From: Herpetosiphonaceae bacterium | Lineage (GTDB): Bacteria > Chloroflexota > Chloroflexia > Chloroflexales > Kallotenuaceae | Length of the DNA stretch: 6,617 nt | Direction: 5' to 3' | NCBI GenBank assembly: GCA_030147335.1 | Contig: JASKZZ010000541.1 | Span: forward strand, 1 to 6,617 | Shown here: positions 1-6,553 of the stretch, in pieces | How the letters are laid out: each line of letters opens with the position of its first letter | Numbering within the stretch: position 1 is the first letter of the stretch | Translations under genes and position numbers: made by a program | Notes under the pieces: generated by a model | What the model was told of the DNA's origin: nothing | The model's database searches: none | Seen by the model: only the letters and a program-made list of their open reading frames with translations

Positions 1-336
1 CGATGCTTGGGGCATCCACCTGGCGCTCGTATCCACTGTGCCTCGCATTCCACTCCAACTTCCGTCTGACGGAGCCGCTTGGTCCAGGTTCATTCGACCG
101 GTCTGCTATTAAAACACCGCTCGCAGTGGATTTGTGACAGCGCGGAGTGCATGCGAGGTAATGAGTTTACCGTGAGCGTTTGAGCATGCACAGGATATCG
201 CGTCCACTTCCACAACTACTGAGCTAGATTGGCGGCTTTATGCTATCAGGACGATGAGCAGTTAATCAGTGTTACGCTTACGGCGACAATCTCCATAGTC
301 AGCCGTACGAGCGAGCTTACGCCTCAAATTCATCTA
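1..336. other. Non-coding or unassigned left edge
   Basis: This stretch lies downstream of the last gene of the minus-strand operon. No reading frame on either strand looks like a gene. The plus frames open at the left edge close early, one at about 112 and one at 137. One minus frame is free of stops from 166 to the left edge but has no well-placed start codon or ribosome binding site. A hairpin at 279-307 and short palindromes (for example GACCGGTC near 96-103) are visible. A gene tail entering from the left cannot be excluded, but nothing supports naming one. Confidence 0.5.
279..307 (-). other. Hairpin downstream of the four-gene operon
   Basis: Positions 279-287 pair with 298-300 and 302-307, with a single bulged base at 301. 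This gives a nine-pair stem (TACGGC and GAC against GTC and GCCGTA) and a 10-base loop. It begins about 30 nt past the stop codon of the last minus-strand gene, a plausible place for an mRNA 3' end. No T-rich tract follows in the direction of transcription, so it is not a standard intrinsic terminator. It could be a 3' stabilising hairpin, a processed end after Rho termination, or chance. Confidence 0.25.
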
Positions 337-1332
337 CTATGAGCGCGCAAAATCAGTAATGAGTCGTGACGTGAGGTTGACTGTATGATCGAGGTAGCTT
401 TGGCCATTGGGCAATAAACTCTTCGGATCGAAGTAGCTTTCGGCATTGCAGTGCGTCATTGGACCCATGTTGATCGACTGTATTTTTCCGGTCGCAAGCG
501 CACGATTCCACCGCGACTGTCTGCGGCGTTCCCAGCGGCCTGGAAACACAATTTTACCGACACGTGGAAAGCCGTCACGCTCTCCCGACAGATGATACAT
601 GCGTTCAACCGCGTCGATGCCGGGATCGTCGTTCATGACCCCCGCCAACGAGATAATTTGCAGTGGCGCACCTAGGGCCGGGCGCAAGTACGTCGCCGAT
701 CCCAGTGCTACTTGGCAGCCGCCACTATAGCTAATCAGCGTGATGGGCGTGCCACTGCCAACCCGATAGCCACGCTGTATTAGCCTCTGGGTAATCGTAC
801 TGGCCGTACCCCGGTTGTAAATTGGTCCATACCGCTTGTCGGCTGAGACCAGCAGCTGGAGCGCGTTACGCAGGTTGATCAGCTCGCTAAGTGTCCGCGC
901 CCGGCGCTGCTTGAGACGATTTTCATGCAGCCACTGCCAGAAACGTCCGAATCGTTCCCCTTCGGTCAGTCCTGTATTCGTTACGGAAAAAGCAAATACA
1001 TCGTCGATGATAACCGCGTTTGACAGCCGGTCCGCCAGCGCATGGAGGTAGGCCTGCTCCATGATCGAAAGATAGTTGCCACCAATTCCGCCGATACCAG
1101 ACAGGTAGACCACAAAATGCTGCGTGGGCTTGCTTTGTTCAGAAGGTTGAAGGTTCATGGCCTGTTCGACCTGCTGTGATGTGCCAGCAGCCCCTTGGCC
1201 GACCCCTGTCCACCAACGGAGTGCGCCGACTGGTGCAACTAACGCGCTGCACAAGAGTGCAATTACAGCAATGCAAAACACGTAGAATGTTCCCAGCGCG
1301 ATCGACTCAAGCATATACAGAAAGAATGTCAT
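337..1332 (-). CDS. Membrane-anchored alpha/beta-hydrolase-like protein
   Basis: The product is 331 aa and probably a serine hydrolase or esterase of unknown substrate. A hydrophobic segment at about residues 9-35 anchors it to the membrane, followed by a Ser/Gln-rich linker to about 70. The soluble domain opens with a beta strand and glycine loop (FVVYLSGIGGIGG, 73-85). A nucleophile elbow SYSGG places Ser203 as catalytic. Asp253 (GERDG) and His294 (MTHCN) are in the right order for a triad. The elbow starts with Ser201 instead of the usual Gly. An in-frame ATG at 1386 lies inside the upstream gene. I chose 1332 because GAAGAG sits a short way upstream and the protein then starts right before the anchor. 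It lies 17 nt after the membrane-protein gene and is last in the operon. The fold and nucleophile are fairly sure, the acid residue less so, and the function is unknown. Confidence 0.75.
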   Translation of the reverse strand: MTFFLYMLESIALGTFYVFCIAVIALLCSALVAPVGALRWWTGVGQGAAGTSQQVEQAMNLQPSEQSKPTQHFVVYLSGIGGIGGNYLSIMEQAYLHALADRLSNAVIIDDVFAFSVTNTGLTEGERFGRFWQWLHENRLKQRRARTLSELINLRNALQLLVSADKRYGPIYNRGTASTITQRLIQRGYRVGSGTPITLISYSGGCQVALGSATYLRPALGAPLQIISLAGVMNDDPGIDAVERMYHLSGERDGFPRVGKIVFPGRWERRRQSRWNRALATGKIQSINMGPMTHCNAESYFDPKSLLPNGQSYLDHTVNLTSRLITDFARS

Positions 1333-1349
1333 AAGCTGCTCTTCAAAGA

Positions 1350-2015
1350 TTACACCATGCCGAGCGTGCGAACCGGCAGTACACACGGTAGCTCGTCAAT
1401 AGCATAACCCGTTGGACTTCCCGTCGTCAGTGACCAGAGCTGTCGCTGAACAACTGTGCCTGGTCCTTTCAGCAACCGATGGAGCAGTTGGACAACGAGC
1501 CAACCGCCGCCGATGCAGACACACGCCTGCCAAACGGCCAGGGAGAACAGCCAAGCCCCAATTACCACCATAATCCCAACGCTCCACACCCCAACCAAAA
1601 CGCGCACGCCTGGCCCAAGACACGGCACAAGTACGAAAAAGCTCCACACCAGCGGGAGATAGCCGAGACCGAGGAAGCGCACTACCACCAGAAACGGACG
1701 GCTCGCATCAAACAGCAGATAGGCCAGCAGCCAGATTATCCCAATGAGCATAACTGCGCCAATCACAAAGACCATGCCTGACAACACCACATGCAACAGA
1801 AAGGCACGCCGACTGAGCCGGTTGACAAGCAGTACAACACTGGTGCGACCCAGGCCTTCCGACAAGCCCGCGAGGGCAATTACGATGTAGGCAACCGGTA
1901 GCCCAATGAGATCACCTGCAGTCGTGAGCGTCTGCGTGTCAAAGCTGAGAACATCTTGGACCACCCCAAAAAACCTGAATACCAGCGAGAGCAATATGTA
2001 CAGAGCAAGTGACAT
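1350..2015 (-). CDS. Multi-pass membrane protein, possibly Yip1-like
   Basis: The product is 221 aa and strongly hydrophobic. Likely membrane segments lie at about residues 35-52, 70-102 (long, with a Gly/Ile-rich core), 113-131, 136-157 and 158-182, with a polar C-terminal tail from about 183. The stretch with GLGYLPLVWSF, the PCLGPGVRVL loop and a following VWSVGIMVVIG helix resembles the later helices of Yip1-domain proteins, which have five transmembrane segments. That resemblance is from memory and is tentative. No catalytic motif is visible. An ATG at 2042 is possible, but 2015 is preferred: AAAGGA lies 9 nt upstream of it, and the nine residues gained from the earlier start are charged and unconvincing. 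It sits 35 nt after the ATPase and 17 nt before the second hydrolase. The spacing suggests it works with that hydrolase, perhaps as its membrane partner. Confidence 0.75.
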   Translation of the reverse strand: MSLALYILLSLVFRFFGVVQDVLSFDTQTLTTAGDLIGLPVAYIVIALAGLSEGLGRTSVVLLVNRLSRRAFLLHVVLSGMVFVIGAVMLIGIIWLLAYLLFDASRPFLVVVRFLGLGYLPLVWSFFVLVPCLGPGVRVLVGVWSVGIMVVIGAWLFSLAVWQACVCIGGGWLVVQLLHRLLKGPGTVVQRQLWSLTTGSPTGYAIDELPCVLPVRTLGMV

Positions 2016-2050
2016 AGCATCTGATCCTTTCTCCACTATCATTCACAATG

Positions 2051-4492
2051 TCACGCCCGACGCAACAAACGTTCGAGCATCCGTCCGCGCCATACGAATC
2101 GCAGGGCAAGCGTCCATACAACAGCACAACCGATAACAAGCCCAACTGGGGCGAACCCCAGTGGTGCAAGCGTGGCCAACGTACGAAACGGCGGAACAAT
2201 CAAAACAAGGCAATACAGCACAAGAGCTACAAGAGCTGAGATTGCTGGCCGCCAATCGCCACAAGCCTCGGCAATGCCCGTCCACCACGTTGTCGGCGGT
2301 TGCACAAATACCACCAGCACCAGTCCAATGAGAACCAGAAAGCTGGTCAGTGCCGTTTGTGCTTCAGCCAGTGCGGTGGGTGTTATCCCAACCATAAGTA
2401 GCGTACCGGCAAACACCAGCAGGCCGCCGATACTTCCAAGCAGCGCCGGTGCTGCCATGAATTGCAACAGCCGTCGCAGCACATCGCCTTGCGCGGGAGC
2501 GCCCGAACGCGCCCAGAGCGCGATCAACGGTGTTGGAATCCCAACCGTAACAAAGGCGATCAAGGCTCCCTGGATTAGCGTCAGGGGAAATGTTTGGCTG
2601 CTTACAGCAAGAATTGCAATGATAACCAGCGCCATGGTGGCGACGCGCGTTAGAAACAACGCCAGCACATCACGCATCCCATTGACGATCTTTTGTCCTT
2701 CACGCACTGCCGGCACCAAAGCGGCAAACGAGTCACCGGTTAATACAATATCGGCTACATTGCGCGTCGCCTGACTGCCACTTTGCATCGCTATGCCGAG
2801 CTGCGCTTGTTTCAATGACAGAACATCGTTAACGCCATCGCCAATCATCGCAACATAGCGGCCCCGCTGGCGTAACGCTCGCACCAGTTGCTCTTTTTGT
2901 TGGGGCGTAATCCGCCCAAAGATTGTTGCCGACTCCGCCGCGTCTGCGAACGCAGTCTCGTTCATTGTCGCCAGTTCCGGGCCGGATACCACCACCAGAT
3001 CACTTGGTAATCCAAACTGCCGTGCCAGTGCTGATACTGTCTGGGGATGGTCCCCCGAAATAATCTTGGGTTGGACGCCCGCTTCAAGAAACGCGGCTAG
3101 CGTTTCACGTGCTTCAGGACGTAGTTCATCGCTTAAGCTAATCAATCCAATCGGCTGCATGCCGTCCGGTAGGCGCGAACGATCGCCTTCATCATGCAGT
3201 AGATGCGCGTTGGGATGATGTGCCAAGAGCAGAACACGCAGTCCTTGCTCCGCCCACGCTGCGCTTTGTTCTCGAATCACGGTCCATTGATCGGGCGTTG
3301 CTTCTAAATGCGACTCTAGGAATTCAACGGCGCCAAGTACCCACACGCCGCCGATGTCCGCTGCTTCTAATGCCACCGCGCTCCATTTACGCGCCGACGA
3401 GAATGGCACCTCCGCGACGAGCGGCTGGGCTTGGCGAGGATACGCCTGGGCAATCGCTTCGCTCGTTTTGTTACCGCTCCGCGCGCTGGCAACCAGCATC
3501 CCGAGCATGTTTTCTAGCTCCAGCAGACTGCCGTTTAATGGATGGAGCCGATGTATTTGGAGACGATTGGCTGTCAGTGTACCGGTTTTATCAATGCAGA
3601 GCGTATCGACATGGCTCAGGGACTCAATTGCATTGGATTGCTGCACCAGGACTCCAAAGCGCAGCAGCCGCACCGAGCTAATCGCATATGCGACCGCAAT
3701 CGTAAGAAATAATCCGTTCGGGATTAGTCCGGCAACCAGTGACACACGCTGCACCGCTTGCACCAGTCCCGTCTCATGCAGCAGGGCGTTGAGACCAACG
3801 ATCAGTTGGAGATAAAGCACCGTCAGCAAAAACAAGCGCACAAGCATATTGATATCGCGCTGGAGCGGAGTCGTGACGCGTCGGAAGGCACGAGCCTTTG
3901 CCGTCAACTCATGCACCATGCTCGCGGCACCGATCTTTTCGGCGACGTACAGGCCACTCCCGCCGACGACCGAAGTGCCCGAATACAGTATGTCGCCTGC
4001 GAGCTTGGTTATCAGATCCGATTCACCCGTCAACTGCGACTCATCTACCTCGATCCGACCCGTCATCACGCTGCCATCAACCAAGATTTGATCGCCGGCC
4101 ACTGCCTTAACCACGTCACCCTGCACGATCGCCTCGGGCACAATCGTATGCTCACGCCCGTCGCGCAGCACAGTCGCCCTGGGTCGATACAGCAGCGCAA
4201 TCCGGTCCAGTTGTTGTTTCGCCCGTACTTCCTGGGCACTGCTGGCTATCGCGTTGATTAACACAACACCAGCACCAATCAATGCGTCAAAGGGACGACC
4301 GAGCAGCAGCAGCACAAGGCCGAGAGCAAACAAACAGTTGTTGATAAACGTAAAGACATTTTCGCGCAGGATTTGCACATAGGAACGCGTCGCAATAATC
4401 GGCACGCGATTGACCTGCCCACGCGCCTGTCGTTCGCGCACCTCGCGTTCAGATAGCCCATGGATGCGTGGAGCACTGTGAACGACTGCCAT
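2051..4492 (-). CDS. CtpE-like cation-transporting P-type ATPase
   Basis: This 813-aa pump of the HAD-type P-ATPase superfamily would move a cation across the cytoplasmic membrane using ATP. All core motifs are present: actuator TGES (155-158), phosphorylation site DKTGT with Asp301, ISGD (478-481), and the hinge GDGVND (551-556) with Asp552 and Asp556. Ten membrane segments fit: M1-M2 at about 48-88, M3-M4 at 216-272, M5-M6 at 609-661 and M7-M10 at 683-800. The N-terminal region (ENVFTFIN, QEVRAKQQLDRIALL) and the M6 motif VGIP match mycobacterial CtpE, reported as a calcium transporter, better than SERCA or MgtA. There is no N-terminal heavy-metal domain. M4 reads IPNGL where CtpE has VPEGL, so an ion-binding Glu is Asn259. 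The nucleotide domain has LGA (386-388) instead of KGA. The start codon lies 1 nt after the upstream stop, with AGGG inside that gene's end, indicating translational coupling. Calcium as the ion is an inference. Confidence 0.93.
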   Translation of the reverse strand: MAVVHSAPRIHGLSEREVRERQARGQVNRVPIIATRSYVQILRENVFTFINNCLFALGLVLLLLGRPFDALIGAGVVLINAIASSAQEVRAKQQLDRIALLYRPRATVLRDGREHTIVPEAIVQGDVVKAVAGDQILVDGSVMTGRIEVDESQLTGESDLITKLAGDILYSGTSVVGGSGLYVAEKIGAASMVHELTAKARAFRRVTTPLQRDINMLVRLFLLTVLYLQLIVGLNALLHETGLVQAVQRVSLVAGLIPNGLFLTIAVAYAISSVRLLRFGVLVQQSNAIESLSHVDTLCIDKTGTLTANRLQIHRLHPLNGSLLELENMLGMLVASARSGNKTSEAIAQAYPRQAQPLVAEVPFSSARKWSAVALEAADIGGVWVLGAVEFLESHLEATPDQWTVIREQSAAWAEQGLRVLLLAHHPNAHLLHDEGDRSRLPDGMQPIGLISLSDELRPEARETLAAFLEAGVQPKIISGDHPQTVSALARQFGLPSDLVVVSGPELATMNETAFADAAESATIFGRITPQQKEQLVRALRQRGRYVAMIGDGVNDVLSLKQAQLGIAMQSGSQATRNVADIVLTGDSFAALVPAVREGQKIVNGMRDVLALFLTRVATMALVIIAILAVSSQTFPLTLIQGALIAFVTVGIPTPLIALWARSGAPAQGDVLRRLLQFMAAPALLGSIGGLLVFAGTLLMVGITPTALAEAQTALTSFLVLIGLVLVVFVQPPTTWWTGIAEACGDWRPAISALVALVLYCLVLIVPPFRTLATLAPLGFAPVGLVIGCAVVWTLALRFVWRGRMLERLLRRA

Positions 4493-4493
4493 A

Positions 4494-5522
4494 TCACCCT
4501 CGCTCCATCAAATCAAGCAGCATCGGATACACCAGGTCCACACGCGCGTTGGGCTGTGCCGGGTCGATCAGATCATGCGGCAGGCCATGCATTGCCGCAA
4601 ACTCGTACGTCGAGACAGAGGTTGTGCTATGCATGCGCCAGCGCCTAATCATGCGTTCGGTCTCACGGTTATCCACCGTGCAGTCGCCACCATTTGTCAC
4701 CACTGCAATTGATCGAGCAGCCGGTGGGAATTGCTGCGCGTTGCGGTAGGCTGCCATTCCCAGCCGCAAAATTTCGCCGATTGCACGGCTGTTATTGCGC
4801 AAATAGGTATGTTTCGGCTTGCTCTGCACGACCTCTGGCGAGTCGATCCAGGTGATAGGTGGCAAGCGACAGAACAAATTCCGTACGAGCGTATGCCGCA
4901 GTTGGCTCATACGCAGTATGCCGAATGAAGGGGCGATTACCAGCGCCTGTGCAATCTCAGGGCGATGCTGCGCTGCCCAGGCGGCGAGATTACCCCCTGC
5001 CGATAGGCCTGCAATCGTAATTTGTTTGCCTAGTCCGGCTGCGATATCAATAACCGTGTCAGTAAATCGACATAGTTCGGATGCAGTCAGTTGTTTGAGT
5101 TTATCTGTCGTTCGGTTGGCAAGACCATTGTGAGGCATGCGCGGGATCAGAACGTTGTAGCCGCGCGCAAACAACATCTCACCGAGCGCAACGAATTGTT
5201 GGGGGCAGTTCGTGATGCCATGAATAAGAATCGCAACTCGTTTGGTCGGCATGTTGTGCGTAAGCAGCCGCGAATGACCAACGGGGGACACGGTAGCATT
5301 ATCCAATGCCCGCAAATCCGCCCACCGTGCCAGCGCAGCATCGTAGGATGTCGTCGGACGCGGCAGAGACGTAAGCTCTCCGGTCGAGATCGGCAGCAGT
5401 GCGGTAGCGCTCATTCCCAGCGCGGCGGCAGTGCCCAGCCCAATAGCGACACGCCAACCATCGAGCTTCGGCGCGTCAAGACCAATTATCCGTGTTGCAT
5501 GAAGTGTTTCTGACGTTGTCAT
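4494..5522 (-). CDS. Alpha/beta hydrolase with N-terminal membrane anchor
   Basis: The product is 342 aa and a probable carboxylesterase or lipase-like serine hydrolase. One hydrophobic segment (about residues 24-46) is a signal anchor or uncleaved signal peptide. The catalytic domain starts near residue 95 with ILIHGITN, the oxyanion-hole loop. Ser174 in GLSAGG is the nucleophile, Asp280 (TNGGD) the likely acid and His316 (LPHDLID) the base, so the triad is complete. MPHNGL (129-134) is also characteristic of this hydrolase group. The start is well supported by GGGAAG four bases upstream, and no other ATG is available. It is first in the minus-strand operon and its stop is 1 nt from the ATPase start. 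Substrate unknown; an acyl ester of a lipid or envelope component is plausible given the anchor, but this is inference. A thioesterase or acyltransferase role is possible. Confidence 0.88.
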   Translation of the reverse strand: MTTSETLHATRIIGLDAPKLDGWRVAIGLGTAAALGMSATALLPISTGELTSLPRPTTSYDAALARWADLRALDNATVSPVGHSRLLTHNMPTKRVAILIHGITNCPQQFVALGEMLFARGYNVLIPRMPHNGLANRTTDKLKQLTASELCRFTDTVIDIAAGLGKQITIAGLSAGGNLAAWAAQHRPEIAQALVIAPSFGILRMSQLRHTLVRNLFCRLPPITWIDSPEVVQSKPKHTYLRNNSRAIGEILRLGMAAYRNAQQFPPAARSIAVVTNGGDCTVDNRETERMIRRWRMHSTTSVSTYEFAAMHGLPHDLIDPAQPNARVDLVYPMLLDLMERG

Positions 5523-5900
5523 AGAACTTCCCGTGGTTGTACGTTGTTGTTCTAGTTGACGACGTATTGATTGATTTTGTTGCTGCTCGCAGATTGCGGT
5601 ACGCTTCGTATTGATGCATGATAGCCGGAGGATAGAACACCAACGTCGGAAAGACGATCAATCGTTGGCCTGCTGCCTCATGTGTTCCGGTCTTTATCCA
5701 AAGCTGGATTCATACATACGCGTTGACTCCACAAACCGGCCAGCGCACTCGACAAGCAGTACGATTGTGAAGGTTTTTGCCGCGCAAGCTCAAGCACTTG
5801 TTGTAGCCTTTGCTGAATTTCTTGGTGTCTTCATACAACGAAACACCTTATATGCGGCAAGTGTTCGGAATATCTTGAGGCCCAAGTGGGGAACAGCAAC
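5523..5900. other. Intergenic upstream region of the operon, no gene
   Basis: This holds the 5' region of the minus-strand operon and the downstream flank of the tRNA terminator. I find no credible gene. The long plus frame through it continues into the tRNA and is spurious. The operon promoter is not obvious: on the minus strand a TATCAT (about 5618-5623) resembles a -10 box but has no good -35 partner, so I do not call it. Other structure includes a 9-bp direct repeat (5563-5571, 5607-5615), an inverted repeat CCAACG/CGTTGG (5640-5645, 5663-5668), and a bulged hairpin CGAAACAC/GTGTTCG near 5839-5867. Confidence 0.6.
5563..5615. repeat. 9-bp direct repeat upstream of the operon
   Basis: CGTATTGAT occurs exactly at 5563-5571 and 5607-5615, 44 bp start to start, or about four helical turns. 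The copies lie about 41 and 85 bp upstream of the first start codon of the minus-strand operon, where a regulator could bind. A 9-bp match in a region this size is not expected often, but it could still be chance. No binding protein can be named. Confidence 0.3.
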
Positions 5901-5939
5901 AAAAAAAGGGCGGGGCACTCATGCTCCATCCCTTTTTTT
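5901..5939 (-). terminator. Intrinsic terminator of tRNA-Gly, two-way in form
   Basis: An outer 10-bp stem (seven A then GGG, 5901-5910, against CCC then seven T, 5930-5939) is followed by a small internal loop. An inner six-pair stem (5912-5917 with 5922-5927, one G-T pair) closes a 4-base CTCA loop. On the minus strand the hairpin ends in a T7 run, about 8 nt past the encoded CCA end of the tRNA, so it should stop that transcript. Because both arms end in A/T tracts, the plus strand has the same form and could also stop plus-strand transcription coming from the left. Confidence 0.9.
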
Positions 5940-5946
5940 ATGTGTT

Positions 5947-6021
5947 TGGAGCGGGAAACGGGACTCGAACCCGCAACCCTCTGCTTGGGAAGCAGATGCG
6001 CTACCATTGCGCCATTCCCGC
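5947..6021 (-). tRNA. tRNA-Gly, anticodon CCC
   Basis: Read on the minus strand, the gene has a perfect 7-bp acceptor stem (GCGGGAA with TTCCCGC), a D arm with GCGC/GCGC, and an anticodon stem TCTGC/GCAGA. The anticodon loop TTCCCAA carries CCC at 5987-5989, so it reads GGG codons. A T arm with loop TTCGAGT follows. The 3' end has discriminator T (the usual U of bacterial tRNA-Gly) and an encoded CCA at 5947-5949. The mature molecule without CCA spans 5950-6021. It has its own promoter upstream and terminator downstream, so it is a single-gene transcript. I see no sign of an element integrated into its 3' end within the window. Confidence 0.96.
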
Positions 6022-6034
6022 GTAGAATTAAGCG

Positions 6035-6063
6035 ATTATAGCAGTGCTACCACCGGTTGTCAA
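6035..6063 (-). promoter_or_regulatory. Consensus sigma-70 promoter of tRNA-Gly
   Basis: On the minus strand TTGACA (6063-6058) and TATAAT (6040-6035) are separated by exactly 17 bp, a full match to the housekeeping consensus. Transcription should begin near 6028, leaving a leader of about seven bases before the tRNA 5' end. This fits a strong stable-RNA promoter. No clear GC-rich stringent discriminator is seen: the bases after the -10 box are CGCTTAATT. Confidence 0.92.
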
Positions 6064-6117
6064 TCATTTTGCTCATCGGGCACAAGCGATTTGAGCCTTT
6101 CTAATGCCATACGTCGC

Positions 6118-6145
6118 TTGACACGGCCCAACGCCCGTTTATAAT
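6118..6145 (+). promoter_or_regulatory. Consensus sigma-70 promoter of the HU gene
   Basis: TTGACA at 6118-6123 and TATAAT at 6140-6145 are separated by 16 bp. Both boxes are exact consensus. Predicted start is near 6152, giving a leader of about 45 nt to the ATG at 6197. The leader has a short possible stem (CTTGC 6163-6167 with GCAAG 6176-6180) just before the ribosome binding site AAGGAGA. The promoter is divergent from the tRNA promoter, with 54 bp between the two -35 boxes. Confidence 0.9.
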
Positions 6146-6196
6146 GCCAACTATTCGGACGGCTTGCGGCACGTAGCAAGTGCAAGGAGAGCCAGG

Positions 6197-6508
6197 ATGC
6201 AGAAAACCCAATTTATTGCTGAGATCGCCGAGCGCGCGGGCGTTCCGAAGAAGCAAGCCAAGCAGGTACTCGATGCCGCGTTGACCATCATTGCCGAGCA
6301 ACTTCAACAAGGGGAGCGTGTGGTACTCACCGGCTTCGGCACCTTCGAGGTGCGAGATCGGCGCGAGCGACAAGGCGTCAATCCACAAACCAAAGAGCCG
6401 ATGACAATCGGAGCCACGCGCACACCCGGATTTTCAGCCAGCAACAGCTTTAAGGCAGTGATTCGTGGCACCAAAACAACCCAAGACTTGCAGCAAGAGA
6501 TGGAGTAG
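6197..6508 (+). CDS. HU-family DNA-binding protein
   Basis: The product is 103 aa, a histone-like nucleoid protein that would act as a dimer and bend DNA. The N-terminal helical part (MQKTQFIAEIAERAG) is followed by the signature GFGTFEVRDR (46-55) and the DNA-binding beta arm. The arm tip GVNPQT (60-65) keeps the intercalating proline at 63 but has Val61 where E. coli HU has Arg61. The core ends near residue 90 and a polar tail of about 13 residues rich in Thr, Gln and Glu follows, so it is longer than the usual 90 aa. The start at 6197 is set by AAGGAGA at 6184-6190. An upstream in-frame TTG at 6164 is too close to the predicted transcript start and lacks a ribosome site. The downstream cyclophilin gene begins 45 nt later and is probably cotranscribed. 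IHF is unlikely, as the sequence follows the homodimeric HU pattern. Confidence 0.95.
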   Translation: MQKTQFIAEIAERAGVPKKQAKQVLDAALTIIAEQLQQGERVVLTGFGTFEVRDRRERQGVNPQTKEPMTIGATRTPGFSASNSFKAVIRGTKTTQDLQQEME

Positions 6509-6553
6509 CGGCGATTGTTGCCACTTTATCTCGCATTTGAGAAGGAGACAGGT

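Noticed and set aside
3..137. Small plus-strand frame of 44 codons at the left edge
   Set aside because: No ribosome site is visible, the frame is open to the window edge, and the peptide has no recognisable features.
337..1386. Longer start (1386) for the second hydrolase
   Set aside because: It would overlap the upstream gene and add 18 non-hydrophobic residues before the anchor. The ATG at 1332 has GAAGAG just upstream.
1350..2042. Longer start (2042) for the membrane protein
   Set aside because: The added nine residues are charged and the ATG at 2015 has AAAGGA at a good distance. Not fully excluded.
2172..4261. Several plus-strand open frames of 150-200 codons opposite the ATPase gene
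   Set aside because: The minus strand carries a full-length P-type ATPase with all motifs. The plus frames have low-complexity or Arg/Ser/Pro-rich composition typical of antisense shadows.
5618..5623. TATCAT as -10 box of the minus-strand operon
   Set aside because: No acceptable -35 box at 16-18 bp spacing. It is too weak to call as a promoter.
5640..5668. Inverted repeat CCAACG/CGTTGG as an operator
   Set aside because: Arms are only 6 bp with 17 bp between them, and pairing does not extend inward or outward. Could easily be chance.
5611..6144. Plus-strand open frame of 177 codons
   Set aside because: It runs through the terminator and the antisense of tRNA-Gly. The peptide SNPQPSAWEADALPLRH is the usual false translation of a glycine tRNA, and the frame covers both divergent promoters.
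6164..6508. Upstream TTG start for HU
   Set aside because: It lies about 12 nt from the predicted transcript start without a ribosome site. The HU family begins at the MQKTQ methionine.
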